A stretch of DNA of 64,000 bases from Streptomyces griseofuscus (GCF_014673495.1 NZ_CP051006.1:3410001-3474000), one strand, 5' to 3'. Positions 44,651 through 53,737 are shown, counted from the first letter of the stretch. The notes: generated from the letters alone by a model not told the origin. Program-made: numbers and translations.

Positions 44651-45088
44651 ATGTCGCTCTATGCCGCCTACGCCGGCAACCTCGACGCCCGGCTGATGTC
44701 CCGCCGCGCCCCGCACTCCCCGTTGCGCGCCACGGGCTGGCTGAACGACTGGCGGCTGACCTTCGGCGGCGAGCAGTTCGGCTGGGAGGGCGCGCTGGCG
44801 ACGATCGTCGAGGAGCCGCTGGCCCAGGTGTTCGTCGGCCTGTACGACATCGCGCCCATGGACGAGGAGTCCCTCGACCGCTGGGACGGCGTGGACCTCG
44901 GCACATACCGCCGTATGCGCGTCCGCGTGCACACCCTGGACGGCGAGAAGTCGGCCTGGACCTACGTCCTCAACGACTACGAGGGCGGCCTGCCCTCGGC
45001 CCGCTACCTGGGCGAGATCGCCGACGCCGTGGAGTCCGCCGGGGCGCCCCACGACTATGTGATGGAACTGCGCAAGCGCCCCTGCTGA
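44651..45088 (+). CDS. Gamma-glutamylcyclotransferase-fold protein
   Basis: A 145-residue protein with the GGCT/BtrG fold signature: [20 protein letters not shown] near the start (the YxSN-like loop), [20 protein letters not shown], then a tyrosine-rich region. Members cyclise gamma-glutamyl amino acids to 5-oxoproline or act on related amides; the exact substrate cannot be judged. It lies between lpdA and pnp, divergent from the former. Confidence 0.8.
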   Translation: MSLYAAYAGNLDARLMSRRAPHSPLRATGWLNDWRLTFGGEQFGWEGALATIVEEPLAQVFVGLYDIAPMDEESLDRWDGVDLGTYRRMRVRVHTLDGEKSAWTYVLNDYEGGLPSARYLGEIADAVESAGAPHDYVMELRKRPC

Positions 45089-45191
45089 CCGGCGCACGAC
45101 CAGCGCACACCCGTCACACGTACGAATTACCCGCGGTAATCCATCGTCGGAAACGACAAGACAACGATCCCAATCCCGTGAGGTCTGTCAT

Positions 45192-45221
45192 CTACGCGCG
45201 TAGGCGAGAAGCGGCTACCCT
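45192..45221 (+). promoter_or_regulatory. pnp promoter with CTACGCGCGTAG operator
   Basis: The perfect 12-bp palindrome CTACGCGCGTAG is at 45192-45203. TACCCT at 45216-45221 is the likely -10 box, seven bases before the GTG at 45229, so the mRNA would be leaderless. The same palindrome precedes deoC and add in this window. Confidence 0.75.
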
Positions 45222-45228
45222 CGTCCCC

Positions 45229-46053
45229 GTGAACGCATCTCTTCTTCCGGACGACATCCAGGGCGACCCGTACGCCGCCGCCGACGCCGCCGCCGCGCGC
45301 CTGCGCGCACTGACCGGCGCCGAGACCCACGACGTCGCCCTCGTGATGGGCTCCGGCTGGGCTCCGGCCGTCGACGCCCTCGGCGCTCCCGACGCGGAGT
45401 TCCAGGTCACCGAGCTGCCCGGCTTCCCGCCGCCGGCCGTCGAGGGGCACGGCGGCAAGATCCGCTCGTACTCCTTCGGCGACAAGCGCGCCCTCGTCTT
45501 CCTGGGCCGTACCCACTACTACGAGGGCCGTGGCGTCGCCGCCGTCTCGCACGGCGTCCGTACGGCCGTCGCCGCCGGCTGCAAGACCATCGTGCTCACC
45601 AACGGCTGCGGTGGTCTGCGCGAGGGCATGCGCCCCGGCCAGCCGGTGCTGATCAGCGACCACATCAACCTCACGGCGACCTCGCCGATCGTGGGCGCGA
45701 ACTTCGTCGACCTGACCGACCTGTACTCGCCGCGGCTGCGCGCCCTGTGCAAGGAGGTGGACCCCACCCTTGAGGAGGGTGTCTACGCGCAGTTCCCCGG
45801 CCCGCACTACGAGACCCCGGCCGAGATCCGTATGGCCCGCGTCATCGGCGCGGACCTGGTCGGCATGTCCACGGTCCTGGAGGCCATCGCCGCGCGCGAG
45901 GCCGGTGCCGAGGTCCTGGGCATCTCCCTGGTCACCAACCTCGCCGCGGGCATGACCGGCGAGCCCCTGAACCACGAGGAAGTCCTCCAGGCCGGCCGCG
46001 ACTCCGCCACCCGCATGGGAACCCTGCTGGCACAGGTCCTGCGCAAGCTGTAG
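45229..46053 (+). CDS. Purine nucleoside phosphorylase
   Basis: A 274-residue trimeric-type PNP (the family also including MTAP). It splits purine (deoxy)nucleosides with phosphate to base and (deoxy)ribose-1-phosphate. Signature parts: [40 protein letters not shown] (phosphate site), [40 protein letters not shown] and [23 protein letters not shown] start at 45229. Upstream lies the CTACGCGCGTAG operator shared with deoC and add, and downstream a degenerate repeat array and then the phosphosugar mutase. Confidence 0.94.
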   Translation: MNASLLPDDIQGDPYAAADAAAARLRALTGAETHDVALVMGSGWAPAVDALGAPDAEFQVTELPGFPPPAVEGHGGKIRSYSFGDKRALVFLGRTHYYEGRGVAAVSHGVRTAVAAGCKTIVLTNGCGGLREGMRPGQPVLISDHINLTATSPIVGANFVDLTDLYSPRLRALCKEVDPTLEEGVYAQFPGPHYETPAEIRMARVIGADLVGMSTVLEAIAAREAGAEVLGISLVTNLAAGMTGEPLNHEEVLQAGRDSATRMGTLLAQVLRKL

Positions 46054-46060
46054 TCAGGCG

Positions 46061-46720
46061 ACCTGCTGGACACGGGGCGACTTGGGCGCGCTGCGACCCG
46101 GACACAGGGTGACCTGGGCACGGAGCGACTTGGATACCGGGCCACCTGGACAACGGGCGGCCCGGGCACCGGGCGACGTGGACATCGGGACCTGGGCGTC
46201 GGGTGATCTGGATGCCAGAGACCTGGGTGCCGGGTGACCTGGACGCTGGGGACCTGGACGCCGGGGACCTGGATGCCAGGAGCTTGAGCGTCGGGTGATC
46301 TGGATGCCGGGGCACCTGGGCATCGGGCGACCTGGATGCCGAGGCACCTGGGCATCGGGCGGTCTGGATGCCAGGGGCTTGGGTGCCGGGTGACCGGGAC
46401 GCCGGGGACCTGGACACCAGGGCCCGGCATCGGGTGACCTGGGCGTCAGGAGCCTGGGCGTCGGGCGATCCGAACGCCGGGGGCTAGACGCCGGGTGATC
46501 TGAACGCCCGGAGCTGGGCACCAGGTGACCTGGATGCCAGGGGCCTGGGCTCCGGCAGCCTGGACGCCAGGGAGCCTGACCGGGCGCCGGGCCTGGCACC
46601 GGGTGACCCGGGCGTCAGGAGCCTGGGCGTCGGGTGACCTGGACGCCGAGAGCTTGGGCGTCAGGCGACCCGGATGCCGGGGCACCTGGACATCGGACGA
46701 TCCAACCGGGCGCCGGGAGC
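46061..46720. repeat. Degenerate 15-16 nt tandem repeat array, about 40 copies
   Basis: The array starts directly after the pnp stop. Consensus GACCTGGATGCCGGGG with frequent variants such as GACCTGGGCGTCGGGT and CACCTGGGCATCGGGC; unit length 15 or 16. Because the unit length alternates, no frame is maintained. It has no spacers of constant length and is not CRISPR. The region from 46720 to 47142 shows no further repeats but also no gene; it probably holds the mutase promoter. Confidence 0.85.
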
Positions 46721-47142
46721 ACGGGGGCTTCCGGGGGCCGCGGTGAGGGCGGCTCGTGCGGGGCGTGCGTGTCTCCGGCGGTGGCGAGTCCTGCGCGGGT
46801 CTGGCTGGTGCCGGGTGGCGTGCGCGTTCCCGGGCTGGGCCGGGCCGGGCCCGGGTCACGTCGGGCCGAGTCCCGCCGGGCCGGGTCACGCCGTTCGTTC
46901 CGTTCCGGATGATCGGATGATGTGGGTGTCGCGGCCCCCACCGCAGCTCCCGGCACCGCCCGCCACCAGCGCCACCAGCACCAGCACCAGCAATTACGGC
47001 CAAGCCGCCCCCTCCCCCCAGCCGACCAGAGCCACCCCCACCCGCCCGCACCGCTCCGTACCTACCGTTCACCTCTCGACCGACCGAGTCGGGCGGGCGG
47101 GTGGGCGGGGCGGCGGTAAACACAGGAGAGGTTGATCCCAAG

Positions 47143-48786
47143 GTGCACGATCTGATCGCGCGGGCCAGCGCATGGCTCGCCGAGGACCCCGACCCGGACA
47201 CCCGTGCCGAGCTCGCCGAACTGATCGAGGCCGGCGACGAGAAGGAACTGGCGGCACGTTTCGCCGGCACCCTCCAGTTCGGTACCGCAGGCCTGCGCGG
47301 CGAACTCGGTGCCGGCCCGATGCGCATGAACCGGAGCGTCGTCATCCGCGCCGCCGCCGGTCTCGCCGCGTACCTGAAGAAGAACGGCACCCCCCACGGG
47401 GGCCCCGACGCCGGCCTGGTCGTCATCGGCTACGACGCCCGCCACAAGTCCGCCGACTTCGCCCGCGACACCGCCGCCGTGATGACCGGCGCCGGTCTGC
47501 GTGCCGCCGTACTCCCCCGCCCGCTCCCCACCCCCGTGCTCGCCTTCGCGATCCGGCACCTGGGCGCGGTCGCGGGCGTGGAGGTCACCGCCAGCCACAA
47601 CCCGCCCCGGGACAACGGCTACAAGGTGTACCTGGGCGACGGCTCCCAGATCGTGCCCCCGGCCGACGCGGGCATCGCCGCCGAGATCGACGCGATCGCC
47701 TCCCTGCACGACGTACCCCGCCCGGAGTCCGGCTGGGAGACCCTGGACGAAGCGGTCCTGGACGCCTATCTCGCCCGTACCGACGCCGTACTGGCCACCG
47801 GCTCCCCCCGCACCGCCCGCACCGTCTACACCGCCATGCACGGCGTCGGCAAGGACGTCCTGCTCGCCGCCTTCGCCCGCGCCGGCTTCCCGGAGCCCGT
47901 ACTGGTCGCCGAACAGGCCGAGCCCGACCCGGACTTCCCGACCGTCGCCTTCCCCAACCCGGAGGAGCCGGGCGCGATGGACCTGGCGTTCGACCGGGCC
48001 CGCGCGACCGACCCCGATCTGATCATCGCCAACGACCCGGACGCCGACCGCTGCGCCGTGGCCGTCAAGGACGGCGGCGACTGGCGGATGCTGCGCGGCG
48101 ACGAGGTCGGCGCGCTGCTCGCCGCCCACCTGGTGCGCCGCGGCGTCCAGGGCACCTTCGCGGAGTCGATCGTCTCATCCTCCCTGCTCGGCCGGATCGC
48201 CGGCAAGGCGGGGCTGCCGTACGAGGAGACGCTCACCGGCTTCAAGTGGATCGCCCGCGTCGAAGGACTGCGCTACGGCTACGAGGAGGCCCTCGGCTAC
48301 TGCGTGGACCCCGAGGGCGTGCGCGACAAGGACGGCATCACCGCGGCCCTCCTGATCACCGAACTGGCGTCCGGGCTGAAGGAGGAGGGCCGTACCCTTC
48401 TCGACCTCCTGGACGACCTCGCCGTCGAGCACGGCCTGCACGCCACCGACCAGCTGTCCGTGCGCGTCCAGGACCTCTCCCTGATCGCCGACGCGATGCG
48501 CCGCCTGCGCGAGCAGCCCCCGACGCGACTCGCGGGCCTGGCCATCACCCGGGCGGAGGACCTGAACAAGGGCACGGAGACGCTGCCGCCGACGGACGGC
48601 CTGCGCTACACCCTGGACGGCGCCCGGGTCATCGTCCGCCCCAGCGGCACCGAGCCGAAGCTGAAGTGCTACCTGGAGGTCGTCGTACCGGTTCCGGACC
48701 GCGCCGACCTCCCGGCAGCGCACGCCCGCGCGAAGGAGCTCCTGGAGGCCGTCAAGCGCGACCTCTCCGCGGCTGCCGGCATCTGA
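47143..48786 (+). CDS. Phosphosugar mutase, probable phosphopentomutase (PGM2-like)
   Basis: A 547-residue alpha-D-phosphohexomutase-superfamily enzyme. The phosphoserine is Ser151 in VTASHNPPRDNGYKVY, the metal site DPDADRC, the sugar-selecting loop YEEALGYCVDPEGVRDK, and the phosphate site VRPSGTEPKLKCYLE. The EEALGY loop and the length match the PGM2 / PMM-PGM group, of which mammalian PGM2 is a phosphopentomutase. Lying between pnp and deoC it would convert (deoxy)ribose-1-phosphate to the 5-phosphate, taking the place of DeoB. GTG at 47143 has AGGAGAG upstream; GTG at 47101 is an alternative. Confidence 0.88.
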   Translation: MHDLIARASAWLAEDPDPDTRAELAELIEAGDEKELAARFAGTLQFGTAGLRGELGAGPMRMNRSVVIRAAAGLAAYLKKNGTPHGGPDAGLVVIGYDARHKSADFARDTAAVMTGAGLRAAVLPRPLPTPVLAFAIRHLGAVAGVEVTASHNPPRDNGYKVYLGDGSQIVPPADAGIAAEIDAIASLHDVPRPESGWETLDEAVLDAYLARTDAVLATGSPRTARTVYTAMHGVGKDVLLAAFARAGFPEPVLVAEQAEPDPDFPTVAFPNPEEPGAMDLAFDRARATDPDLIIANDPDADRCAVAVKDGGDWRMLRGDEVGALLAAHLVRRGVQGTFAESIVSSSLLGRIAGKAGLPYEETLTGFKWIARVEGLRYGYEEALGYCVDPEGVRDKDGITAALLITELASGLKEEGRTLLDLLDDLAVEHGLHATDQLSVRVQDLSLIADAMRRLREQPPTRLAGLAITRAEDLNKGTETLPPTDGLRYTLDGARVIVRPSGTEPKLKCYLEVVVPVPDRADLPAAHARAKELLEAVKRDLSAAAGI

Positions 48787-48832
48787 AACCCCGGAGCCAC
48801 CGGAGAACACCGGAAAAGCACCGGAAAAAACC

Positions 48833-48870
48833 AGGGGCACCCCCGGATCCCGACCCCGGGGGTGCCCCTT
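48833..48870 (+). terminator. Terminator after the mutase gene
   Basis: GGGGCACCCCCGG pairs with CCGGGGGTGCCCC over a nine-base loop, 45 bases after the stop codon. Directly downstream, GTCCGTGCGGACGCCGTCAA is duplicated in tandem (about 48870-48915). Confidence 0.85.
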
Positions 48871-48930
48871 GTCCGTGCGGACGCCGTCAACTCGTCCGTG
48901 CGGACGCCGTCAACGCCGTACCGCCGCCGC

Positions 48931-49632
48931 TCAGCCGCCGGTCACCAGCAGGATCACCAGCAGCACGGCCCCGGCCAGCGTCGGCGCCGCGACCTCGTAG
49001 GCCCAGCGGATCGTCGTACCGCCCTGGGTCGGCTCCTCGTTCCCGCACCGGTCCAGCAGGTCGCGCAGGTCGTCCATGACCTTGTCGCTCTCCGCGCGGG
49101 ACGGTCCGGTGTCGTCGGCGCCGCGGGCGGCGAGCCCGGCGAAGCCGGCGCCCCTGGCGCCGAGCCCCCCGCCGAGACCGGCCTCACCCCTCGCCGACCG
49201 CCGTGCCGCGGACGCCGCCCGCCGCTCGGCCTTCTTGCGGCCGCGCAGCGACACGGGAACGGCCCACAGCTGGTACTTGCCGCCGGACTTGGTGCGCACC
49301 TCGTTGGTGAAGCTGGAGCGCAGCGCCTCGACCTCGCTCCACGGCACGGAGATCACCCGGTAGGGGTTGCGGATCCGCAGCCGTTCCTCGTTGGCGAACA
49401 CGGCCGGGCGCAGCGTGAAGGCGATCACCAGCGGCAGCACAAGGATCATCGTGGCCAGCGCGAGCCACGGGGTGCGGCCGTGGCCGTTGAACAGCGCGTC
49501 GCAGCCCAGCCAGGCGACGACCGCGAGCAGCAGCACGCCGCCCACGAGCCCCATGGGCGAGCGGTAGATCCGGTCCTTCACGGCGGGCACCGGAGGCGGC
49601 GACGCGGGTGGCTTGTTGTCCGGGGTCGTCAT
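48931..49632 (-). CDS. Membrane protein with bacterial PH-like domain
   Basis: A 233-residue protein: proline-rich start, two membrane helices (SPMGLVGGVLLLAVVAWLGC and WLALATMILVLPLVIAFTL), then a PH-like domain (EERLRIRNPYRVISVPWSEV, EALRSSFTNEVRTKSGGKYQ, LWAVPVSLRGRKKAERR), and a last C-terminal helix (PTLAGAVLLVILLVTGG). The layout matches the actinobacterial PH-domain family found in the membrane. Its relation to the surrounding nucleoside genes is unclear; it is on the opposite strand. Confidence 0.8.
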   Translation of the reverse strand: MTTPDNKPPASPPPVPAVKDRIYRSPMGLVGGVLLLAVVAWLGCDALFNGHGRTPWLALATMILVLPLVIAFTLRPAVFANEERLRIRNPYRVISVPWSEVEALRSSFTNEVRTKSGGKYQLWAVPVSLRGRKKAERRAASAARRSARGEAGLGGGLGARGAGFAGLAARGADDTGPSRAESDKVMDDLRDLLDRCGNEEPTQGGTTIRWAYEVAAPTLAGAVLLVILLVTGG

Positions 49633-49917
49633 GGCCCCGATTGTGCATGACGACACGGCGGGCACCGCCATGTGCCCCGGCACCCGTATCCATACCCGTA
49701 TCCATCCGTGATGCTCCGCTGTCCATCCGTGGTTCTCGGCGGTCCGCCGTGATCCTCGGTGATCCCTCGTGATCCCTCGTGCTCTCCGGGCCACGGTCGG
49801 AGAGCACGAGCCGTGAACCAGACCCGCACGAGCCACGACCCGGACCCGCACGAGCCACGACCCGGACCGCGCACCGCCCCCGTCCGGCGCCGAATCCGCC
49901 CCGGGGGTGTACAGCCG
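49633..49917. other. Intergenic region between PH-domain gene and deoC, with small repeats
   Basis: Holds several short direct repeats: CCCGTATCCATACCCGTATC at about 49684, GATCCCTCGTGATCCCTCGT at 49761-49780, an 11-bp hairpin CGTGCTCTCCG/CGGAGAGCACG at 49778-49808, and a perfect 22-bp tandem duplication (units beginning GACCCGCACGAGCC) at 49821-49864. No gene is seen. Confidence 0.75.
49821..49864. repeat. Perfect tandem duplication of 22 bp
   Basis: Units 49821-49842 and 49843-49864 are identical, beginning GACCCGCACGAGCCACGACC. They lie about 55 bases before the deoC operator. Confidence 0.85.
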
Positions 49918-49936
49918 CTACGCGCGTAGATATGCT
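49918..49936 (+). promoter_or_regulatory. deoC promoter with CTACGCGCGTAG operator
   Basis: CTACGCGCGTAG at 49918-49929 abuts the -10 hexamer TATGCT (49931-49936). The -10 is six bases from the GTG at 49943, so the transcript is predicted to be leaderless. A repressor on the palindrome would block polymerase. Confidence 0.75.
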
Positions 49937-49942
49937 CGTCTG

Positions 49943-50908
49943 GTGACCATGCCCACCACTGCACCCCCCGCACATGCGCTCGCCGACGTCACCGCGTCCG
50001 ACAGCACGCTGCGCCGCTTCCTGCACGGGCTGCCCGGCGTCGACACGGTCGGCCTGGAGGCGCGCGCCACGTCGCTCGGCACCCGTTCCATCAAGACCAC
50101 CGCGAAGGCGTACGCCATCGACCTCGCCATCTCGATGGTCGACCTGACGACGCTGGAAGGCGCGGACACCCCGGGCAAGGTCCGGGCGCTCGGCGCCAAG
50201 GCCGTCCACCCCGACCCGACCGACCGCACCGCCCCGACCACGGCCGCGGTCTGCGTCTACCCGGACATGGTGGCCGTCGCCAAGGAGGCCGTCGCCGGTT
50301 CCGGCGTCAAGGTCGCCTCGGTCGCCACCGCCTTCCCGGCCGGCCGTGCCGCCCTCGACGTGAAGCTGGCCGACGTGCGGGACGCCGTCGCCGCGGGCGC
50401 CGACGAGATCGACATGGTCATCGACCGCGGCGCGTTCCTCGCGGGCAAGTACCTGAAGGTGTACGACGAGATCGTCGCCGTCAAAGAAGCCTGCGGGACG
50501 AGCGCCCGGCTGAAGGTCATCTTCGAGACCGGCGAGCTGTCGACGTACGACAACATCCGCCGCGCCTCCTGGCTCGGCATGATCGCCGGCGCCGACTTCA
50601 TCAAGACCTCGACGGGCAAGGTCGCCGTCAACGCGACGCCCGCCAACACCCTTCTGATGCTGGAGGCGGTGCGCGACTTCCGCGCCCAGACCGGCATCCA
50701 GGTCGGCGTGAAGCCGGCCGGCGGCATCCGTACGAGCAAGGACGCCATCAAGTTCCTCGTCCTGGTCAACGAGACGGCGGGCCAGGACTGGCTGGACAAC
50801 CACTGGTTCCGCTTCGGCGCCTCCTCACTGCTCAACGATCTGCTGATGCAGCGTCAGAAGCTGGCCACCGGCCGTTACTCCGGCCCCGACTACGTGACGG
50901 TGGACTGA
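49943..50908 (+). CDS. deoC: Deoxyribose-phosphate aldolase
   Basis: A 321-residue class I aldolase splitting 2-deoxyribose-5-phosphate to acetaldehyde and glyceraldehyde-3-phosphate. The Schiff-base lysine is in AGADFIKTSTGKVAVNATPA (FIKTSTGK), the second lysine in VGVKPAGGIRTSKDA, and the general acid region in ADEIDMVIDRG. It is longer than the 220-260 residue E. coli enzyme because of an N-terminal extension usual in actinobacteria. GTG at 49943 fits a leaderless mRNA; ATG at 49949 is in frame. Two aldehyde dehydrogenase genes follow in the same operon (5-bp gap). Confidence 0.94.
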   Translation: MTMPTTAPPAHALADVTASDSTLRRFLHGLPGVDTVGLEARATSLGTRSIKTTAKAYAIDLAISMVDLTTLEGADTPGKVRALGAKAVHPDPTDRTAPTTAAVCVYPDMVAVAKEAVAGSGVKVASVATAFPAGRAALDVKLADVRDAVAAGADEIDMVIDRGAFLAGKYLKVYDEIVAVKEACGTSARLKVIFETGELSTYDNIRRASWLGMIAGADFIKTSTGKVAVNATPANTLLMLEAVRDFRAQTGIQVGVKPAGGIRTSKDAIKFLVLVNETAGQDWLDNHWFRFGASSLLNDLLMQRQKLATGRYSGPDYVTVD

Positions 50909-50913
50909 TCACC

Positions 50914-52362
50914 ATGGCACCCGTATCCGCATCCGCGTTCGAGTACGCACCGGCGCCCGAGTCCCGCTCCGTCGTGGACATCGCGTCGTCCTACGGTCTG
51001 TTCATCGACGGCGAGTTCACCGACGCGACCGGCGGCAAGGTCTTCAAGACCGTCTCGCCGTCCACCGAAGAGGTGCTGTCGGAGGTCGCCGAGGCCTCCG
51101 AGGAGGACGTCGACCGCGCCGTGAAGGCCGCCCGCAAGGCCTTCGAGAAGTGGTCCGCGCTGCCCGGCGCCGAGCGCGCCAAGTACTTGTTCCGCATCGC
51201 CCGGATCATCCAGGAGCGCAGCCGCGAACTGGCCGTCCTGGAGACGCTGGACAACGGCAAGCCGATCAAGGAGACCCGCGACGCCGACCTCCCGCTGGTC
51301 GCGGCCCACTTCTTCTACTACGCGGGCTGGGCCGACAAGCTCGACCACGCCGGCTTCGGGGCGGACCCGCGGCCGCTGGGCGTGGCCGGCCAGGTCATCC
51401 CGTGGAACTTCCCGCTGCTGATGCTGGCCTGGAAGATCGCCCCGGCGCTCGCGACCGGCAACACGGTCGTCCTGAAGCCCGCCGAGACCACCCCGCTGTC
51501 GGCCCTGTTCTTCGCGGACATCTGCCGCCAGGCGGGCCTGCCCAAGGGCGTCGTCAACATCGTGACCGGTGACGGCCGTACCGGCGCCGCCCTGGTCGCG
51601 CACCCGGACGTGAACAAGGTCGCGTTCACGGGCTCGACGGCGGTCGGCAAGGCGATCGCGCGGACCGTGGCCGGCACCCGCAAGAAGCTCACCCTCGAAC
51701 TCGGCGGCAAGGGCGCGAACATCGTCTTCGACGACGCCCCGATCGACCAGGCCGTCGAGGGCATCGTGAACGGCATCTTCTTCAACCAGGGCCAGGTCTG
51801 CTGCGCAGGATCGCGCCTGATCGTCCAGGAGTCGATCCAGGACGAGCTGCTGGACGCGCTGAAGCGCCGCCTGTCCACGCTGCGCCTCGGCGACCCGCTG
51901 GACAAGAACACCGACATCGGCGCGATCAACTCCGCGGAGCAGCTGGCCCGGATCACCGCGCTGGCCGACGCGGGCGAGGCGGAGGGCGCCGAGCGCTGGT
52001 CCCCCGCCTGTGAACTGCCGGACACCGGCTACTGGTTCGCGCCGACGCTCTTCACGAACGTCACCCAGGCCCACACCATCGCCCGTGAGGAGATCTTCGG
52101 CCCGGTGCTGTCGGTCCTCTCCTTCCGCACCCCGGACGAGGCGGTCGCCAAGGCGAACAACACGCAGTACGGCCTGTCGGCGGGCATCTGGTCCGAGAAG
52201 GGCTCCCGCATCCTGGCCGTCGCGAGCAAGCTGCGCGCCGGTGTCGTCTGGTCCAACACGTTCAACAAGTTCGACCCCACCTCGCCGTTCGGCGGCTACA
52301 AGGAGTCGGGCTTCGGCCGCGAGGGCGGCCGCCACGGCCTGGAGGCGTACCTCGATGTCTGA
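50914..52362 (+). CDS. Aldehyde dehydrogenase, full-length partner
   Basis: A 482-residue NAD(P)-dependent aldehyde dehydrogenase. Catalytic Cys296 lies in FNQGQVCCAGSR, and the general base Glu262 in TLELGGKGAN; the cofactor region is VIPWNFPLLMLAWKIAPALA and FTGSTAVGKAIARTVAG. The C-terminus (FNKFDPTSPFGGYKESGFGR) completes the oligomerisation domain. It begins five bases after deoC, so it is well placed to oxidise the acetaldehyde that DeoC releases. Its last codons overlap the next gene, a half-length paralogue. Confidence 0.93.
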   Translation: MAPVSASAFEYAPAPESRSVVDIASSYGLFIDGEFTDATGGKVFKTVSPSTEEVLSEVAEASEEDVDRAVKAARKAFEKWSALPGAERAKYLFRIARIIQERSRELAVLETLDNGKPIKETRDADLPLVAAHFFYYAGWADKLDHAGFGADPRPLGVAGQVIPWNFPLLMLAWKIAPALATGNTVVLKPAETTPLSALFFADICRQAGLPKGVVNIVTGDGRTGAALVAHPDVNKVAFTGSTAVGKAIARTVAGTRKKLTLELGGKGANIVFDDAPIDQAVEGIVNGIFFNQGQVCCAGSRLIVQESIQDELLDALKRRLSTLRLGDPLDKNTDIGAINSAEQLARITALADAGEAEGAERWSPACELPDTGYWFAPTLFTNVTQAHTIAREEIFGPVLSVLSFRTPDEAVAKANNTQYGLSAGIWSEKGSRILAVASKLRAGVVWSNTFNKFDPTSPFGGYKESGFGREGGRHGLEAYLDV

Positions 52363-53242
52363 CGCACGACTTTCCGTCTTCAAGACCTACAAGCTGTACG
52401 TGGGCGGCAAGTTCCCGCGTTCCGAGAGCGGTCGGGTGTACGAGGTGACGGACCCGAAGAACAACTGGCTGGCCAACGCCCCGCTGTCCTCCCGCAAGGA
52501 CGCCCGGGACGCGGTGGTCGCGGCGCGCAAGGCGTTCGGCGGCTGGTCCGGCGCGACCGCCTACAACCGCGGCCAGGTCCTGTACCGGGTCGCGGAGATG
52601 CTGGAGGGCCGCCGCGAGCAGTTCGTGCGCGAGGTGGCCGAGGCGGAGGGCCTGTCGAAGTCCAAGGCCGCGGCCGTGGTGGACGCCGCGATCGACCGCT
52701 GGGTCTGGTACGCCGGCTGGACCGACAAGATCGCCCAGGTGGTCGGCGGCGCGAACCCGGTCGCGGGTCCGTTCTTCAACCTCTCCTCCCCGGAGCCGAC
52801 GGGCGTGGTCGCCGTACTCGCCCCCCAGGACTCGTCCTTCCTGGGCCTGGTCTCGGTCCTCGCCCCGGTGATCGCCACCGGCAACACGGCCGTCGTCATC
52901 GCCTCCGAGAAGGCCCCGCTCCCGGCGCTCTCCCTCGCCGAGGTGCTGGCCACGTCCGACGTCCCAGGCGGCGTGGTGAACATCCTCTCCGGCCGCCCGT
53001 CCGAGATCGCGCCCTCACTGGCCGCGCACCAGGACGTGAACGCGATCGATCTCGCGGGCGCGGACGAGGAGTTGGCCAAGGAACTGGAGATCGCCGCCGC
53101 CGACAACCTGAAGCGCGTACTGCGCCCCCAGACCGTCGACTTCACCCAGACCCCCGGCATCGAGCGCCTGACAGCCTTCCTCGAGACGAAGACCGTGTGG
53201 CACACGACGGGTGCGCTGGGCGCGTCGGGTTCGTCGTACTGA
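52355..53242 (+). CDS. Half-length aldehyde dehydrogenase paralogue without active site
   Basis: A 295-residue protein matching the N-terminal cofactor-binding half of aldehyde dehydrogenases: TYKLYVGGKFPRSESGRVYE, ARDAVVAARKAFGGWSGATA, TGVVAVLAPQDSSFLGLVSV, PVIATGNTAVVIASEKAPLP and PGGVVNILSGRPSEIAPSLA. It ends after a region near VDFTQTPGIERLTAFLETKT with no ELGGK and no catalytic cysteine. The ATG at 52355 overlaps the stop of the full-length gene (ATGTCTGA). The frame is clean and the codon use normal, so it is not decay. Length and order (482 + 295) equal those of ALDH16 proteins, which carry a full ALDH plus a truncated one in one chain. Confidence 0.88.
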   Translation: MSDARLSVFKTYKLYVGGKFPRSESGRVYEVTDPKNNWLANAPLSSRKDARDAVVAARKAFGGWSGATAYNRGQVLYRVAEMLEGRREQFVREVAEAEGLSKSKAAAVVDAAIDRWVWYAGWTDKIAQVVGGANPVAGPFFNLSSPEPTGVVAVLAPQDSSFLGLVSVLAPVIATGNTAVVIASEKAPLPALSLAEVLATSDVPGGVVNILSGRPSEIAPSLAAHQDVNAIDLAGADEELAKELEIAAADNLKRVLRPQTVDFTQTPGIERLTAFLETKTVWHTTGALGASGSSY

Positions 53243-53270
53243 CGGGGTTCGGGCGGGAAACTGCCGTCGT

Positions 53271-53297
53271 CGGCCGGGTACGGGTCGTACCCGGCCG
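53271..53297. terminator. Terminator after the deoC-ALDH operon
   Basis: CGGCCGGGTACG pairs perfectly with CGTACCCGGCCG over three bases. A variant of the dispersed repeat core (GTTCCCCGCACCCC, 53310-53323) follows. Confidence 0.85.
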
Positions 53298-53332
53298 GCC
53301 GCGCAGTTCCCCGCACCCCTTGCGGGCCGCCC

Positions 53333-53737
53333 CTAGTGACTCAGCCCCGCCAGCACCTGTCCCACCATCGGAAGGCTTCCCAGGGACTGGGCCTCCGCGA
53401 TCGGGGCGGTCAGCATCTGGGAGCCCACGGGCTTGAAGTCGGCGACCTGGGTGCCCACTCCGTTGTCGAGGGGGTCGACGCCGGTGCCCGCGAGGGGGTT
53501 GGGCTTGAGGCCAGCGACCGGGCCGGTGACGTAGCCGACCGTGCCGGTGAGGACCGTGAGACCGGCCTCGGGGTCGATGTTGCCCAGGGATGTCGGCCGC
53601 CACGGCACGTGCACGAGGGGTGCGCCTGTGTCCGCCTGGGCCGTCGCCGCGCCCGCGCCCAGCGCCGCGCCGGCGGTCACGAGGGCGAACAGGGCACGGC
53701 GCGCGGTGGGGTGCTGGGGCTTGCTGTGTCGGGCCAT
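53333..53737 (-). CDS. Small secreted protein
   Basis: A 134-residue product with a Sec signal peptide (HPTARRALFALVTAGAALGA, cleavage near ATAQA at about residue 30). The mature part is about 100 residues with little predicted charge and repeated Gly/Pro/Val turns (GTVGYVTGPVAGLKPNPLAG, GVDPLDNGVGTQVADFKPVG). No cysteine and no catalytic motif. Similar in style to the other secreted protein at 60204-60512, without clear homology. Possibly a structural component of the aerial hyphal surface; this is a guess. Confidence 0.7.
   Translation of the reverse strand: MARHSKPQHPTARRALFALVTAGAALGAGAATAQADTGAPLVHVPWRPTSLGNIDPEAGLTVLTGTVGYVTGPVAGLKPNPLAGTGVDPLDNGVGTQVADFKPVGSQMLTAPIAEAQSLGSLPMVGQVLAGLSH

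Noticed and set aside
42868..46053. Plus-strand open frame of 1061 residues ending in the PNP
   Set aside because: The first 780 residues are antisense to the lpdA-like gene; PNP begins with GTG at 45229 directly after its promoter.
46061..46720. Repeat-containing proteins on the minus strand (Pro/His/Gln-rich) in the tandem array
   Set aside because: Unit length alternates between 15 and 16, so the frame is not kept; no start or ribosome site.
46061..46720. CRISPR array
   Set aside because: Repeats are contiguous and degenerate with no unique spacers, and no cas genes are nearby.
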